From NCBI GenBank assembly GCA_018823745.1, contig JAHJHR010000017.1:496001-560000 (forward strand): 64,000 bases of DNA. Direction: 5' to 3'. The notes under the pieces are model-generated. The model saw only the letters and a program-made list of their open reading frames with translations, did not search any database and was not told the origin of the DNA. Position numbers and translations under genes: made by a program. The stretch comes from Alphaproteobacteria bacterium (GTDB lineage Bacteria; Pseudomonadota; Alphaproteobacteria; Oceanibaculales; Oceanibaculaceae). This document shows positions 1-10,107 of this stretch, piece by piece (position 1 is the first letter of the stretch; each line of letters begins with the position of its first letter).

Positions 1-67
1 GCCTCGCGCTCGTCGAATAGCGCTTTACGGCTTTGTGCCGCCGCAATGCGGATGGTATGAGACGGGT

Positions 68-1240
68 ATGACCACACTGATCACAGATTCGCAGGTGCTG
101 GCGGATTTCTGCCAGGCGCTTGCCAAAGCCGAGTATGTCACCGTCGATACCGAGTTCATGCGGGAGAAGACGTATTACCCGCAACTCTGTCTGGTGCAGC
201 TAGCCGGCCCTGACGCCGCCGCCGCCATCGACCCGATGGCCCCCGGCATGGATCTGGCCCCGCTTTTCGCGCTGATGGCCGATCCGAAAGTCCTGAAGGT
301 GTTCCACGCCGCCCGGCAGGACATCGAGATTTTCTATTTTCTCGGCAATGTCATCCCGGCACCGCTGTTCGACACGCAGGTCGCCGCCATGGTCTGCGGC
401 TTCGGCGATTCGGTGGGCTATGAGACGCTGGCGGCCAAGCTGGCAAATGCCCGGATCGACAAGAGCTTCCGTTTCTCCGACTGGTCGAACCGCCCGCTTT
501 CCGACCGGCAGCTCGACTATGCGCTGGACGATGTCACGCATCTGCGCGTCGCCTATGAGAAGCTGGCCGCCATGCTGGCGAAGAACGGCCGTGCCGAATG
601 GCTGCACGAAGAAATGGCGGTGCTGACCTCCGCCTCGACCTATGACGCCGACCCGATGGACTCCTGGCGCCGGCTGAAGCCGCGCACCAACAGCACCAAA
701 TTCCTGGCTGTGCTGCGCGAGATTGCCGCCTGGCGCGAGCTTGAAGCGCGCAAGCGCGATCTGCCGCGCAACCGCTTCCTGCGCGACGAAGCCCTGCTGG
801 AGATTGCCGCGCGGGAACCAAAGACCGCCGACGAGCTGGGCAAGGTTCGCGCCCTCTCCAAGGGCTTCGCCGAAGGCCCGATCGGCAAGCAGCTGCTGGA
901 CGCCATCGTCCGGGGTGCTGCCGTGCCGAAGGAAGACCGTCCGCAACTGCCCGAACGGGTCGATCTGCCGGCCGGGCGCGGCCCCATCGTCGATCTTCTG
1001 AAGGTGCTGCTGAAGCTGCGCTGCGAGGAAAACGACGTGGCCCAGAAGCTGGTCGCCAATACCAGCGACCTGGAAGCCATTGCCGCCGACGACAAGGCCG
1101 ATGTCGGCCCGCTGCATGGCTGGCGCTACGAGATGTTCGGCAAGGATGCGCTGGCGCTGAAGCAGGGCCGCCTGGCACTGACCGCCGACGGCAATACGGT
1201 GCGGATCGTCCCGGTGCCGGCCGTGGCCGCCGCCCAGTAG
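68..1240 (+). CDS. rnd: Ribonuclease D
   Basis: This is a 3'-5' exoribonuclease that trims tRNA and other small RNA 3' ends in the cytoplasm. All three DEDD exonuclease motifs are visible: Exo I around D27/E29 (VDTEFMRE), Exo II (HAARQD, about residue 85) and Exo III (YALDDVTHL, about 155), followed by an HRDC-like segment near 210-285. The 390-residue length is normal for the family. I chose the ATG at 68 rather than the ORF-track start at 35, because family similarity begins at MTTLITDSQ and the upstream codons are non-conserved. A TAG at 18-20 may end an upstream gene, but too little is visible to identify it. The gene converges on the exopolyphosphatase gene with only 2 bp between stops. 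Confidence 0.95.
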   Translation: MTTLITDSQVLADFCQALAKAEYVTVDTEFMREKTYYPQLCLVQLAGPDAAAAIDPMAPGMDLAPLFALMADPKVLKVFHAARQDIEIFYFLGNVIPAPLFDTQVAAMVCGFGDSVGYETLAAKLANARIDKSFRFSDWSNRPLSDRQLDYALDDVTHLRVAYEKLAAMLAKNGRAEWLHEEMAVLTSASTYDADPMDSWRRLKPRTNSTKFLAVLREIAAWRELEARKRDLPRNRFLRDEALLEIAAREPKTADELGKVRALSKGFAEGPIGKQLLDAIVRGAAVPKEDRPQLPERVDLPAGRGPIVDLLKVLLKLRCEENDVAQKLVANTSDLEAIAADDKADVGPLHGWRYEMFGKDALALKQGRLALTADGNTVRIVPVPAVAAAQ

Positions 1241-1242
1241 TC

Positions 1243-2802
1243 TCAGCCGGCCGACACCTCGGCCGGCTGGCCGAGCACAGAACCCAGCGATTCGAGACGG
1301 CGCTGAACGACATCGCCCAGCAGCGCCTCATGGGTCTCGGTCACCGTGAAGAACAGCTTGCCGGCGATCACCCGTAACGGCGTCGCGGGCAGAATGCCCG
1401 GCGCGCCGCCGGTGAAGGTGTGGGCCAGCCGCAGCGCGACGCCCAGAATCAGCGCCTGCTGTACCAGATCCTTGTCGATCAGCTGCTTCGCGGTTTCCGC
1501 CGCCTTCAGATCGACATGCCCGACATAGCGCGCCATCAGCGCCAGCGCCACGAAGCAGCGGCCGGCATGGTCGAAACCGGGGATCGGCGCGCGCAGCACC
1601 TTCCAGAAGGCATTTTCGGCGCGGTAATCGGGATGTTCCGTCCAGGCCATATCCGACAGGATGCATGCCGCATGGCGCAGCCGCCGCTGCTGCGGCGCTT
1701 CCTCGGGAAACAGCGGCGTTGTCCAGTCCAGCAATTCCTCGCCATGCGGTAGGAAGCGTCCGGAGACATCGGCAATTTCATGCGCCGCCTCGATCAGCGG
1801 ATCGAGCGCCTGAATCTCCGGCGGCAATTGATCATAGAGACAGCCCTCGCGCAGCCCATAGGCGGAAAACACCACCACCGAGGGCGCGGACATGAGGATC
1901 AGCCGCTGCAGCACCAGAGAGGCCAGGGGGATGGTGTCCAGCCGACGCTTTGAAATGCCGCTGATCGATTTCAGCCCGGACTTGCCGATCCGCTGCAACC
2001 GGCCGAGAAAGCCGGCCAGTGCCGTGCCGTCGATGCGGTATTCATGCAGGATGTGCAGCGGATATCCGGTCAGTTCCATATGCGCCTTGGCAATCGACCG
2101 CCAGGCGCCGCCCACCGCATAGAAGGGCCGCCCCTTCAACCCCGACAACCAGGGCAGGCTGGCCAGATGCGCGTCGATGGTGGAGATCAGCTTCTTGCGA
2201 TTGCCGCTATCCGCCAGCTCGCCAAGGCGCAGCGGGCCGAGCGGCAGGGTCACCTGATGGCCAACAGCGCCGAGGCGCAGATCAACCAGTTCCAGGCTGC
2301 CGCCACCCATATCGCCGACGACACCATCCGCCTGCGGCATGGCGCAGAGCACGCCCATCGCGGAGAGCCGGGCTTCTTCCTCGCCGGACAGGATCGTGAC
2401 CTTGAAACCGAGCCGCTTTTCCACCTCGGCAACGAAATCCGGGCCGTTCTCGGCATCGCGCACGGCGGCCGTGGCCAGAACGAAAAGGCTGGAAACCTCC
2501 ATGGCACGGGCAATGGCGGCAAAGCGTGCCAGATTGTCGAAGGCCGAGCGGACCCCCTCCTCCGAGAGGCGGCGATGGCCGTTCATGCCCTTGCCAAGAC
2601 CGCACAGGGCCTTTTCGTTGAACAGCGGCAGCAGCACCCGGTCATGCCGGTCATAGACCACGAGGCGGATCGAATTGGAGCCGATATCCAATACGCCGGA
2701 TCGTCCCTTCTGCGCCGCGACGCTGCGCGCGCCGGTGCCACCGACTTCCCTGGCGTCATTTGCCTGGGGCAGCGGTTCAGCGCTCGTCGGTTTTGCTTGC
2801 AT
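1243..2802 (-). CDS. ppx: Exopolyphosphatase, Ppx/GppA family
   Basis: Ppx/GppA enzymes release phosphate from the end of inorganic polyphosphate or hydrolyse pppGpp. The N-terminal ASKHA-fold phosphate loop (LDIGSNSIRLVVYD, about residue 40) and the second glycine-rich loop (GDMGGGSLELV, about 165) are both present. The 519 residues include a C-terminal HD-like helical region. The ATG at 2802 lies 21 bp after the polyphosphate kinase stop, so the two are almost certainly cotranscribed as a make-and-degrade pair. Motifs alone cannot separate Ppx from GppA activity; the neighbouring ppk favours polyphosphate as substrate. Confidence 0.93.
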   Translation of the reverse strand: MQAKPTSAEPLPQANDAREVGGTGARSVAAQKGRSGVLDIGSNSIRLVVYDRHDRVLLPLFNEKALCGLGKGMNGHRRLSEEGVRSAFDNLARFAAIARAMEVSSLFVLATAAVRDAENGPDFVAEVEKRLGFKVTILSGEEEARLSAMGVLCAMPQADGVVGDMGGGSLELVDLRLGAVGHQVTLPLGPLRLGELADSGNRKKLISTIDAHLASLPWLSGLKGRPFYAVGGAWRSIAKAHMELTGYPLHILHEYRIDGTALAGFLGRLQRIGKSGLKSISGISKRRLDTIPLASLVLQRLILMSAPSVVVFSAYGLREGCLYDQLPPEIQALDPLIEAAHEIADVSGRFLPHGEELLDWTTPLFPEEAPQQRRLRHAACILSDMAWTEHPDYRAENAFWKVLRAPIPGFDHAGRCFVALALMARYVGHVDLKAAETAKQLIDKDLVQQALILGVALRLAHTFTGGAPGILPATPLRVIAGKLFFTVTETHEALLGDVVQRRLESLGSVLGQPAEVSAG

Positions 2803-2823
2803 TACACTCCGGTCGCGTTCCGC

Positions 2824-4968
2824 TCAGGACTGGCTCATCACCAGGCGTGGCAATGGCTGCGACTTCTTAAGGGCACTGCCGCGCCCGGACAAGCTCGGAT
2901 TCGTCATGAAGTAGTGATGGGCATTGAAGGCCGTGGCACCGGGCTCGACGCGAACATAGCTTCCATCGGGCATCAGGCGCCAGCTTTGATCGGTATCCTT
3001 CAGATTGGCGATCATGATCTGGTCGAGAACCTGCTCATGCACGGTCGGGTTTTCGATCGGCACAAGGGATTCGACCCGCCGGTCCATACTGCGCTGCATC
3101 CAGTCGGCCGAAGAGATGAAGACCAGGTTTTCCGGCGAGGGCATGGTATGGCCATTGGCGAAACAGGCCACCCTTCCATGCTCCAGAAAACGACCAACGA
3201 TGCTTTTCACCCGGATATTCTCCGACAGTCCTTTCACGCCGGGCCGCAGGCAGCAGATGCCCCGGATCACCAGATCAATCTGGACGCCGGCCATGGATGC
3301 CTTGTATAGCCCGTCAATCAGACGTTCATCGACGAGCGCGTTCAGCTTTGCCCAGATTGCCGCAGGCTTACCGGCCTTGGCATTGTCGATCTCGTGCTTG
3401 ATATGCTCCAGAAGCGTGTCGCGCAGCGAATGCGGGGCAATCGACAGCTTCGACAGCTTTTCCGGACGGGCATAGCCGGTCATGAAATTGAAAATCCGCG
3501 TCGCGTCTTCGCAGAGCTGCGGATCGCAGGTGAAGAAGGAGAGATCCGTATAAACCTTGGCGGTGATCGGGTGATAATTGCCGGTGCCGAAATGGCAGTA
3601 GGAGCGCAAGCCCCCGCCTTCGCGCCGGACAACCATCGATATCTTCGCGTGGGTCTTCAGGTCCATGAATCCATAAACGACCTGACAGCCCGCTCGTTCC
3701 AGGTCACGCGCCCACTGGATATTGGCTTCCTCGTCGAAACGCGCCTTCAACTCGACCATGGCAGTGACCGACTTGCCGCTCTCGGCAGCCTCGATCAGTT
3801 CCTTGATGATCGGCGAATCTTTCGAGGTGCGGTACAGCGTCTGCTTGATCGAGATCACCGCCGGATCATGCGCCGCCTGGCGCAGGAACTGCACCACCAC
3901 GTCGAAGCTTTCGAAGGGATGGTGGACGACGATGTCCTTGTGCCGGATCGCGGCGAAGCAATCGCCGGCAAAATCGCGGATACGCTCGGGAAAACGCGCA
4001 TTGAACGGCTTGAACAGCAAATCCGCCCGCTCCGAGACAATAAGCTGCGACAGATCGTCGATGCCGATCAGCTCCTCAAGCGAGAACACATCCTGCGGAA
4101 CAACGCCAAGCTGATCGACAACAAAGCTGCGCAGATCGTCGGGGATCGCCCCATTCACGGTCAGCCGGATCACGCTGCCGCGCCGGCGGCGGCGCAGGGC
4201 GGATTCGAACAGTCGGACCAGATCCTCCGCCTCCTCCTCGATTTCCATTTCACTGTCGCGCAGCACACGGAACATGCCGTGGTCGACAAGTTCCAGCCCC
4301 GGAAACAGCTTCTGGAAGAAATGCAGGATCAATTGTTCAATCGGCAGGAACCGGATCGCCGCGCCCGGCAGACGCACGAACCGGCCGATCTGCGGCGGCA
4401 TCGGCACCAGCGCTTCCAGCTCCCGGCCATCGGCGGCGCGCAGCAGCTGCAGCACGATGGCCTTGCCGCGATTCGGCAGGAACGGAAAGGGATGGGCCGG
4501 ATCAACCGCCAGCGGGGTCAGGGTCGGGAAGACCTGCTCCATGAAATAGCGGTCCAGCCATTTCTGGTCACCGCGCGTCAGCTGCGCCCAGTCCACGACC
4601 GACACGCCCGCCTTGCGCAATTCCTCGCGCAATTGCCGCCAGCACGCCTGCTGGTCGGCGATCAGCTTGCCCGTCGCCTCGCGGATGGCCGCCAGCTGCT
4701 GGAGCGGCGTCAGCCCGTCCTGGCTCGGCGTATTCACATTGGCCCCGACCTGGCCCGACAGGCCGGCCACCCGGACCATGTAGAACTCATCCAGGTTGGA
4801 CGAGGAGATAGACAGGAAGCGCAGCCGTTCCAGCAGCGGATGCTTGGCGTTCATCGCCTCTTCCAGCACCCGCGCATTGAAGGCCAGCCAGGACAATTCG
4901 CGATTGAAGAAGCGCTTGGGCGAATGCAGGTCGATCTTCTCGACAGGCTGGGTTTCGGCTGTGGTCAC
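2824..4968 (-). CDS. ppk1: Polyphosphate kinase 1
   Basis: PPK1 reversibly transfers the ATP gamma-phosphate onto a growing polyphosphate chain. The 714-residue protein has the N-terminal helical domain, the head domain and two phospholipase-D-like C-terminal domains. The two family histidines are visible at H440 (LKTHAKI; the one autophosphorylated in E. coli PPK) and H459 (CHFGTGNY). The start is a GTG at 4968 with GAGGG placed 7 nt upstream. It is the first gene of a ppk-ppx pair and sits 119 bp downstream of the preceding SDR gene, so it may have its own promoter. Confidence 0.97.
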   Translation of the reverse strand: MTTAETQPVEKIDLHSPKRFFNRELSWLAFNARVLEEAMNAKHPLLERLRFLSISSSNLDEFYMVRVAGLSGQVGANVNTPSQDGLTPLQQLAAIREATGKLIADQQACWRQLREELRKAGVSVVDWAQLTRGDQKWLDRYFMEQVFPTLTPLAVDPAHPFPFLPNRGKAIVLQLLRAADGRELEALVPMPPQIGRFVRLPGAAIRFLPIEQLILHFFQKLFPGLELVDHGMFRVLRDSEMEIEEEAEDLVRLFESALRRRRRGSVIRLTVNGAIPDDLRSFVVDQLGVVPQDVFSLEELIGIDDLSQLIVSERADLLFKPFNARFPERIRDFAGDCFAAIRHKDIVVHHPFESFDVVVQFLRQAAHDPAVISIKQTLYRTSKDSPIIKELIEAAESGKSVTAMVELKARFDEEANIQWARDLERAGCQVVYGFMDLKTHAKISMVVRREGGGLRSYCHFGTGNYHPITAKVYTDLSFFTCDPQLCEDATRIFNFMTGYARPEKLSKLSIAPHSLRDTLLEHIKHEIDNAKAGKPAAIWAKLNALVDERLIDGLYKASMAGVQIDLVIRGICCLRPGVKGLSENIRVKSIVGRFLEHGRVACFANGHTMPSPENLVFISSADWMQRSMDRRVESLVPIENPTVHEQVLDQIMIANLKDTDQSWRLMPDGSYVRVEPGATAFNAHHYFMTNPSLSGRGSALKKSQPLPRLVMSQS

Positions 4969-5087
4969 GGACAGGCCCTCTAAGCGGCGGAAGGCTACTG
5001 AAATAGCACGCGGCCGGGGCTGCTGTCATGCAGGCCCCGGCCGGAATGCATTACGGTTCGATGAAGATTGCGGTGTCCGGCGCCGGC

Positions 5088-5870
5088 TTACCCCATCGTG
5101 CCGTTATAGGCGCCGCCATCCATGACCAGGTTCTGGCCGGTGATGAAGCCGCCATGGGCGCTGCACAGGAAGGCGCAGGCCGCGCCGAATTCCTCGATCG
5201 TGCCGAAGCGGCCGGCCGGGTTTTCCTTACGGCGCCCATCCAGCACTTCATCGATGCTCTTGCCGGTCTTCTCGGCCACGCCCTTGGCGGTGGAGCGCAC
5301 GCGGTCGGTCTCGAACGGGCCGGGCAGCAGGCCGTTGATCGTGACGTTGTTCCGCACGGTCTGGCGGGCCAGGCCGGCGACGAAACCGGTCAGGCCGGCG
5401 CGCGCGCCGTTCGACATGCCAAGAATCGGGATCGGCGACTTAACCGAGGCCGAGGTGATGTTCACGATGCGCCCGAACTTGCGGGAAATCATGCCGTCCA
5501 CCGTCGCCTTGATCAGCTCGATGGGGGTCAGCATGTTGGCGTTCAGCGCCTTGTTCCAGTCATCCATCGACCAGTCGCGGAAATCGCCCGGGGGCGGGCC
5601 ACCGGCATTGTTCACCAGGATGTCGGGATCGGGACAGGCGGCCAGAACCTTGGCGCGGCCTTCCGGGGTGGTGATGTCGCCGGCAATCGCCGTGACGGTG
5701 GCGCCGCTATCCTTGCGGATTTCCTCCGCCGTGGCGTTCAGCGCCTCATCACCACGCGCCAGGATGAACAGCTCCACCCCTTCGCGTCCCAGTGCCAGGG
5801 CGCAGCCCTTGCCCAGACCCTTGCTCGACGCACAGACGATCGCCTTGCGACCGCGAATGCCCATATCCAT
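5088..5870 (-). CDS. SDR-fold oxidoreductase lacking the canonical Tyr/Lys
   Basis: A 260-residue short-chain dehydrogenase/reductase-fold protein, resembling beta-ketoacyl-ACP-reductase-like SDRs. The N-terminal dinucleotide loop is atypical (ASSKGLGKG instead of TGxxxGxG), while the NNAG motif is present (VNNAGG). Where the catalytic YxxxK should follow the ITSASV strand, the sequence reads GMSNGARAG, so neither Tyr nor Lys is in place. Known SDR subgroups share this divergence, so the protein may be folded and conserved without classical chemistry; the substrate is unknown. Its ATG lies 3 bp after the hdaA stop, which means translation is coupled to hdaA. Confidence 0.85.
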   Translation of the reverse strand: MDMGIRGRKAIVCASSKGLGKGCALALGREGVELFILARGDEALNATAEEIRKDSGATVTAIAGDITTPEGRAKVLAACPDPDILVNNAGGPPPGDFRDWSMDDWNKALNANMLTPIELIKATVDGMISRKFGRIVNITSASVKSPIPILGMSNGARAGLTGFVAGLARQTVRNNVTINGLLPGPFETDRVRSTAKGVAEKTGKSIDEVLDGRRKENPAGRFGTIEEFGAACAFLCSAHGGFITGQNLVMDGGAYNGTMG

Positions 5871-5873
5871 ACG

Positions 5874-6575
5874 CTAGTTTCCTTCCATGTCGTTTTCTTC
5901 GTCCTGCAAGGCCAGCAGCGAACGCGCCAGGGGAACGGTGATATTGCGCCGCGACGCCAGCGCCGCCCGGTCCAGCCGGTCGACGATGTCCCTGACGGCG
6001 GCGAAGGAACGCTCAATGCGGGGCAGCAGGAACTGCACAAGTTCCTGACTTACCATAAGCTGCCGGTCGGCGAACAGCTTAACCATAACGGCGGCCAGCA
6101 GCGCCTCATCCGGGACGCCCAGCCCCACCGAAGGCAGGGCCGACAGCCGGGATTTCAGGTCCGGCAGGGCAATCGCCCAGCGCGCAGGTGGCTCGGCGGC
6201 AGTAATCAGCAGGGAGCCGCCCCGCTCCCCCAGAAGATTCAGCAGATGGAACAGCCCGTGCTCATCGATCCGTGCTGTCAGATCGTCCAGCACCACGGCA
6301 TCAGCATCCCGCAGCAATTCCGGCACCGCATCGGGCATGATGGCCGCCGCATCAATGAATCGCGCCGCGCTGACCGTCTGCCAGACCGAGGCCAGATGCG
6401 TCTTGCCGCATCCGGCCGGGCCGTGGATGACAAGCGCCGCCGGCAGGCGCCCGACGCGCGGCCAGTCCGGCCATTTGTCCAGCCAGGCAACCGCCTCCTC
6501 ATTACCCTCGGCAACAAGGAAATCCTCACGGCCCAGGGCCGTGCGGTGCGGAAGATCGAAAACAAGCTGCGTCAT
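5874..6575 (-). CDS. hdaA: DnaA-related regulatory inactivator HdaA
   Basis: Hda-type AAA+ proteins bind the DNA-loaded sliding clamp and promote hydrolysis of DnaA-ATP, preventing re-initiation of replication. The 233-residue protein has a Walker A at 52-59 (GPAGCGKT), a Walker B (VVLDDL) and no DnaA DNA-binding domain IV. Its extreme N-terminus (QLVFDLP) fits the clamp-binding peptide expected of Hda proteins. I start at the ATG at 6575, because the ORF-track extension to 6680 is non-homologous and overlaps the permease gene. The gene follows the permease by 10 bp and precedes the SDR by 3 bp, so the three form one transcription unit. Confidence 0.88.
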   Translation of the reverse strand: MTQLVFDLPHRTALGREDFLVAEGNEEAVAWLDKWPDWPRVGRLPAALVIHGPAGCGKTHLASVWQTVSAARFIDAAAIMPDAVPELLRDADAVVLDDLTARIDEHGLFHLLNLLGERGGSLLITAAEPPARWAIALPDLKSRLSALPSVGLGVPDEALLAAVMVKLFADRQLMVSQELVQFLLPRIERSFAAVRDIVDRLDRAALASRRNITVPLARSLLALQDEENDMEGN

Positions 6576-6585
6576 GGCATCCAGG

Positions 6586-7686
6586 TCAGAGACTATCGTC
6601 CGAATCGCCCTGATACTCGAACCGGTCGCGGGTCCGGTTCTCATCATAAAGCGGGCTGTCGAGATATTGCTCCACAGCAAAGCGGGTCATCACCCCCAGG
6701 ACAGCGGCGACCGGCACCGCCACCAATATGCCGACAAAGCCGAACAGCGCGCCGCCGGCCAGCAATGCAAAGATCACCCAGACCGGATGCAGCCCGACCT
6801 TGTCGCCAACCATTTTGGGCGTCAGGAAATTACCTTCTATGGCCTGGCCCGCCACGAAGACACCTGCGACAAGGGCGACCTGCACCAGCGAATCGAACTG
6901 AACCAGCGCCAGCCCGATGGCCGCGATGCCACCGGCAATCGAGCCGACGAAGGGCACGAAAGAGATAATGCCGGCGAAGATGCCGATGATCAGGCCGAAA
7001 TCGAGGCCGCACAGAGTCAGCCCGACCGCATAGAAGGTGCCGAGGCAGAGGCAGACCATTGCCTGGCCGCGCACGAAACCGGCCAGCGTATCGTCGATCT
7101 CACGCGCCAGCCGACGGATGGTGTCGGCCTGCGCCCGCGGCAGCCAGCCATCGATCTTGGCGACCATGCGGTCCCAGTCGCGCAGCAGATAGAAGGCGAC
7201 GATGGGTGTGATCAGAATCAGCGAGATGATATTGGCGAAGGCCGCACCGCCGCTGATCAGGCCGCCCAGGAAGCTGGCCACCCAGCTGAGCGCCGTGCCG
7301 GAAGAACTCAGCAGCTTGGACAGGTCAGGATCGCCCTGAGCGGCAAAGCGCACGCGAAGCTCTTCGAGGATCGGCTCCAGCCGCTGGCTCAGCGTATTGA
7401 TATAGTCGGGCATCCGGTCGATCAGGATCGATATCTGCGAATGCAGCAACGGCACCAGCAGGAGCAAAATGATCAGGAAGGCGACGAAGAACAGCAGCAA
7501 CGCCACCAGGGTGCCGATGGTGCGCGACATGCCCCAGCGTTCCATCCGGTCGACCAGCGGGTCCATGAAATAGGCCAGCGCCATGCCCGCGATGAAGGGC
7601 AGCAGCACATTGCCCAGCACATAGAGCAGCAGGAACAGCAGGGCCAGGCCACCAAACCAGAAGACCAGGCGGGTTTTCAGCGTCAC
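6586..7686 (-). CDS. AI-2E family transporter (PerM/TqsA-like permease)
   Basis: A 366-residue polytopic inner-membrane protein of the AI-2E/PerM family. Paired N-terminal hydrophobic segments (LVFWFGGLALLFLLLYVLG onwards), a soluble middle region and a C-terminal block of about four membrane segments (for example SLILITPIVAFYLL and the glycine-rich GIIGIFAGIISFVPFVGS) match the family's eight-helix plan. Members export quorum signals, act as Na+/H+ antiporters or remain unassigned; nothing here fixes the substrate. Translation starts at a GTG (7686) preceded by GGAG. It is first in the permease-hdaA-SDR cluster, a frequent alphaproteobacterial arrangement. Confidence 0.88.
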   Translation of the reverse strand: MTLKTRLVFWFGGLALLFLLLYVLGNVLLPFIAGMALAYFMDPLVDRMERWGMSRTIGTLVALLLFFVAFLIILLLLVPLLHSQISILIDRMPDYINTLSQRLEPILEELRVRFAAQGDPDLSKLLSSSGTALSWVASFLGGLISGGAAFANIISLILITPIVAFYLLRDWDRMVAKIDGWLPRAQADTIRRLAREIDDTLAGFVRGQAMVCLCLGTFYAVGLTLCGLDFGLIIGIFAGIISFVPFVGSIAGGIAAIGLALVQFDSLVQVALVAGVFVAGQAIEGNFLTPKMVGDKVGLHPVWVIFALLAGGALFGFVGILVAVPVAAVLGVMTRFAVEQYLDSPLYDENRTRDRFEYQGDSDDSL

Positions 7687-7783
7687 GATTTATGCTCCGG
7701 TTTCAAAGCGCGGTTTCCCAGATTCAGAAACAGGCACCGCCGGAACCAGCGTGGTCAGGCCGCCCCCTTGCTATAGCCCCGTA

Positions 7784-8878
7784 TCAACGCATGGAGAGGC
7801 GCCAGCCGGTCTGTTCCTCCACCAGCGCCAGGCTGCGCATCTCCAGTGCGCTGCGCAACTGCTCGGTCTCGCCAGCATAAGACAGTGCCATCTCCGCCTC
7901 ACGGCGCGAAATCGCAATGACCGTCTGCTTGCGCAGAATTGGCAGGTCGGACAGGCGCTTACGGATCGTCACCCAATCGTCCAACCCGGCAAACCCGACC
8001 TTAACCGTCATGCTGTTCTGGATACCGGGCCGCACCGTGGCCAGCTGCTTCCAGTCACGGTCCAGATCGCTGGTGATGCGGGTCACGGCGCGGGCCAGCA
8101 GGGCCTCGCGCGTTTCGCCGGGATCAGCAGTCAGGGTCTCCGCGATTGCCGGGCCGGACATGGCCGTGCCCTGCCGGCTGACCTGCAGATTCACTGCCGG
8201 CTGCGCCTCCGTGCCGCCCATCCGGGCAATGGCAACCAGACTGCTGGTCGCGCCATAGCGCTGCGCCATGGCGCCCAGCGCATCGGGATCGCCGGCGATA
8301 GCCTGCTCGGCCGACAGGCCGGTCAGATCGCGCGCATCGCCCAGCGGCACCGCAACCGGCACCAGCGACTGCCCCATCGGGGCCTGTTCCCAGGCTTCAC
8401 GCCATGGATTGGGATCGTTCCACAGCGTCGCCCCGCCCTCCTCGACCAGCACCGGCACGATCAGCACCGGCGGGGCCGCCGCCGTGACCGCCGCGACATT
8501 GCGGCGCTCCAGGAAGCTTCGCACCTCAGCGGGACGGAACTGCACCACCAGATTGGCCAGATAGCGCACGCCCGAGGTGCGCTCATCACGGATCTGGAAA
8601 CCCTGCACCATGGTCTCGATCTCGCCATCGGACGCGGTGGGCGGCGTGGTCCCGGCCGGCGTCAGGCGTTGCATCAGACGCTTGAAAGCCTCACGCTGGC
8701 CTTCAGTCAGGGCCTGATCGCGTGCATCGACAGCACTTTTCGCCGTAACATCGACCGGCACGCTATCGACCAGATACAGATGACCGCCGGCCTGCGCCAG
8801 AACAGGGCCAGCGGGCAGTGCGGCAATAAAACCGGCCAGCAGGGCGACGAAGGTGAGGGCCTTCAGCGGATGTACCAT
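7784..8878 (-). CDS. DUF2066 domain-containing exported protein
   Basis: A 364-residue protein with an N-terminal signal peptide (hydrophobic stretch about 7-27, ending near VLAQA) followed by a DUF2066-type region. That region includes the family-typical opening with A-x-D-A-R-D-Q-A and RLMQRLTP. No enzymatic motif is visible and the function of the family is unknown. The protein is probably periplasmic or surface-associated. The gene diverges from purM (146 bp between the starts) and lies 97 bp upstream of the AI-2E permease gene, so it may head that operon. The DUF2066-purM divergence is common in alphaproteobacteria. Confidence 0.82.
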   Translation of the reverse strand: MVHPLKALTFVALLAGFIAALPAGPVLAQAGGHLYLVDSVPVDVTAKSAVDARDQALTEGQREAFKRLMQRLTPAGTTPPTASDGEIETMVQGFQIRDERTSGVRYLANLVVQFRPAEVRSFLERRNVAAVTAAAPPVLIVPVLVEEGGATLWNDPNPWREAWEQAPMGQSLVPVAVPLGDARDLTGLSAEQAIAGDPDALGAMAQRYGATSSLVAIARMGGTEAQPAVNLQVSRQGTAMSGPAIAETLTADPGETREALLARAVTRITSDLDRDWKQLATVRPGIQNSMTVKVGFAGLDDWVTIRKRLSDLPILRKQTVIAISRREAEMALSYAGETEQLRSALEMRSLALVEEQTGWRLSMR

Positions 8879-9024
8879 TGCAAAGCGTCCCGTAATCGTT
8901 ATTGTCGGCGCGCCCGCGCTTCAGGCCGGGCAATGTGCCATGACATATCCTGCAAAGTGGGGGCGAACATCGCCCCAGTGCAAGGGCTTATTCTCCCAGA
9001 CCGGCTGACGGTAGCGTAAACCCC

Positions 9025-10107
9025 ATGACCAAACGCAACTCCCTGACTTACCGAGACGCTGGCGTCGATATTGATGCCGGCGATGCCTTGGTCGAAGCGA
9101 TCAAGCCGCTGGCCAAATCGACGGCCCGTCGCGGCGCCGATGCGGCGCTGGGCGGGTTTGGCGCCGCCTTCGACCTGAAGGCCGCCGGCTTCATCGACCC
9201 GATCCTGATCGCCGCCACCGATGGCGTCGGCACCAAGCTGAAGGTCGCCATCGACAGCGGCCATCACGGGACGGTCGGTATCGACCTTGTCGCCATGTGC
9301 GTGAACGACCTGGTCGTACAGGGCGCCGAGCCGCTGTTCTTTCTGGATTACTACGCCAGCGGCAAGCTGGAGCCGGAGGTTGCGCGCAACGTCATCGCCG
9401 GCATTGCCGAGGGCTGCCGCCAGGCCGGCTGCGCGCTGATCGGCGGCGAGACGGCCGAGATGCCCGGCATGTATGCAAGAGGCGATTACGACCTTGCCGG
9501 CTTTGCCGTCGGCGCGGTCGAGCGCGATGCGATCCTGACCGGCGACACCGTGGCCGAGGGCGATGTGCTGCTCGGTCTGGCCTCGAACGGCGTGCATTCC
9601 AACGGCTATTCGCTGGTCCGCCGGGTCGTCGCCGATCTGGGCGTCGACTATGAATTCCCGGCCCCCTTCGACATGGACCAGACTCTGGGCGAGGCGCTGC
9701 TGGCGCCGACGCGCATCTATGTGAAATCCTGCCTTGCCGCCATCAAGGCTGCCGGTCCTAACGGGGTGAAGGCGCTGGCGCATATCACCGGCGGCGGGCT
9801 GGTGGAGAATCTGCCGCGTGTCTTCCCGAAGCATCTGGCCGCCACGCTGGATGGGTCCACCTGGGATATTCCGCCGGTCTTCACCTGGCTGGCCATGGCC
9901 GGCGGGGTCGATGCCGCCGACATGCCGCGTACCTTCAATTGCGGAATCGGCATGGTGCTGGTGGTTGCTCCCGGCGCGGTCGAAGCCGCGACGCAGGCGC
10001 TGACCGAGGCCGGCGAGACGGTGTTCCGGATCGGCCAGATCGACCCGCGCACGGAAGACCGCGCCCCCGTCACCATCCATGGGCTGGAGGCACGGTGGAA
10101 CGCCTGA
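9025..10107 (+). CDS. purM: Phosphoribosylformylglycinamidine cyclo-ligase
   Basis: PurM (AIR synthetase) closes the imidazole ring of purines, converting FGAM and ATP to AIR. The 360-residue sequence shows the family N-terminus ([16 protein letters not shown]), the glycine-rich GGFGAAFDL, the ATP-binding [10 protein letters not shown] and the conserved [16 protein letters not shown]. Length and start (ATG 9025) are standard. It overlaps purN by 13 nt; the purN ribosome-binding site lies inside its last codons. The gene diverges from the DUF2066 gene. Confidence 0.97.
   Translation: MTKRNSLTYRDAGVDIDAGDALVEAIKPLAKSTARRGADAALGGFGAAFDLKAAGFIDPILIAATDGVGTKLKVAIDSGHHGTVGIDLVAMCVNDLVVQGAEPLFFLDYYASGKLEPEVARNVIAGIAEGCRQAGCALIGGETAEMPGMYARGDYDLAGFAVGAVERDAILTGDTVAEGDVLLGLASNGVHSNGYSLVRRVVADLGVDYEFPAPFDMDQTLGEALLAPTRIYVKSCLAAIKAAGPNGVKALAHITGGGLVENLPRVFPKHLAATLDGSTWDIPPVFTWLAMAGGVDAADMPRTFNCGIGMVLVVAPGAVEAATQALTEAGETVFRIGQIDPRTEDRAPVTIHGLEARWNA

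Noticed and set aside
1-20. 3' end of an upstream gene (possibly aspS) ending in TAG at 18-20
   Set aside because: Only five codons would be visible; not enough to support a call.
3394-4983. 529-aa plus-strand ORF opposite ppk
   Set aside because: ppk motifs are unambiguous on the minus strand; the ORF is a codon shadow with no ribosome-binding site or family character.
5028-6968. 646-aa plus-strand ORF across SDR and hdaA
   Set aside because: It spans two real minus-strand genes and their boundary; the composition is shadow-like.
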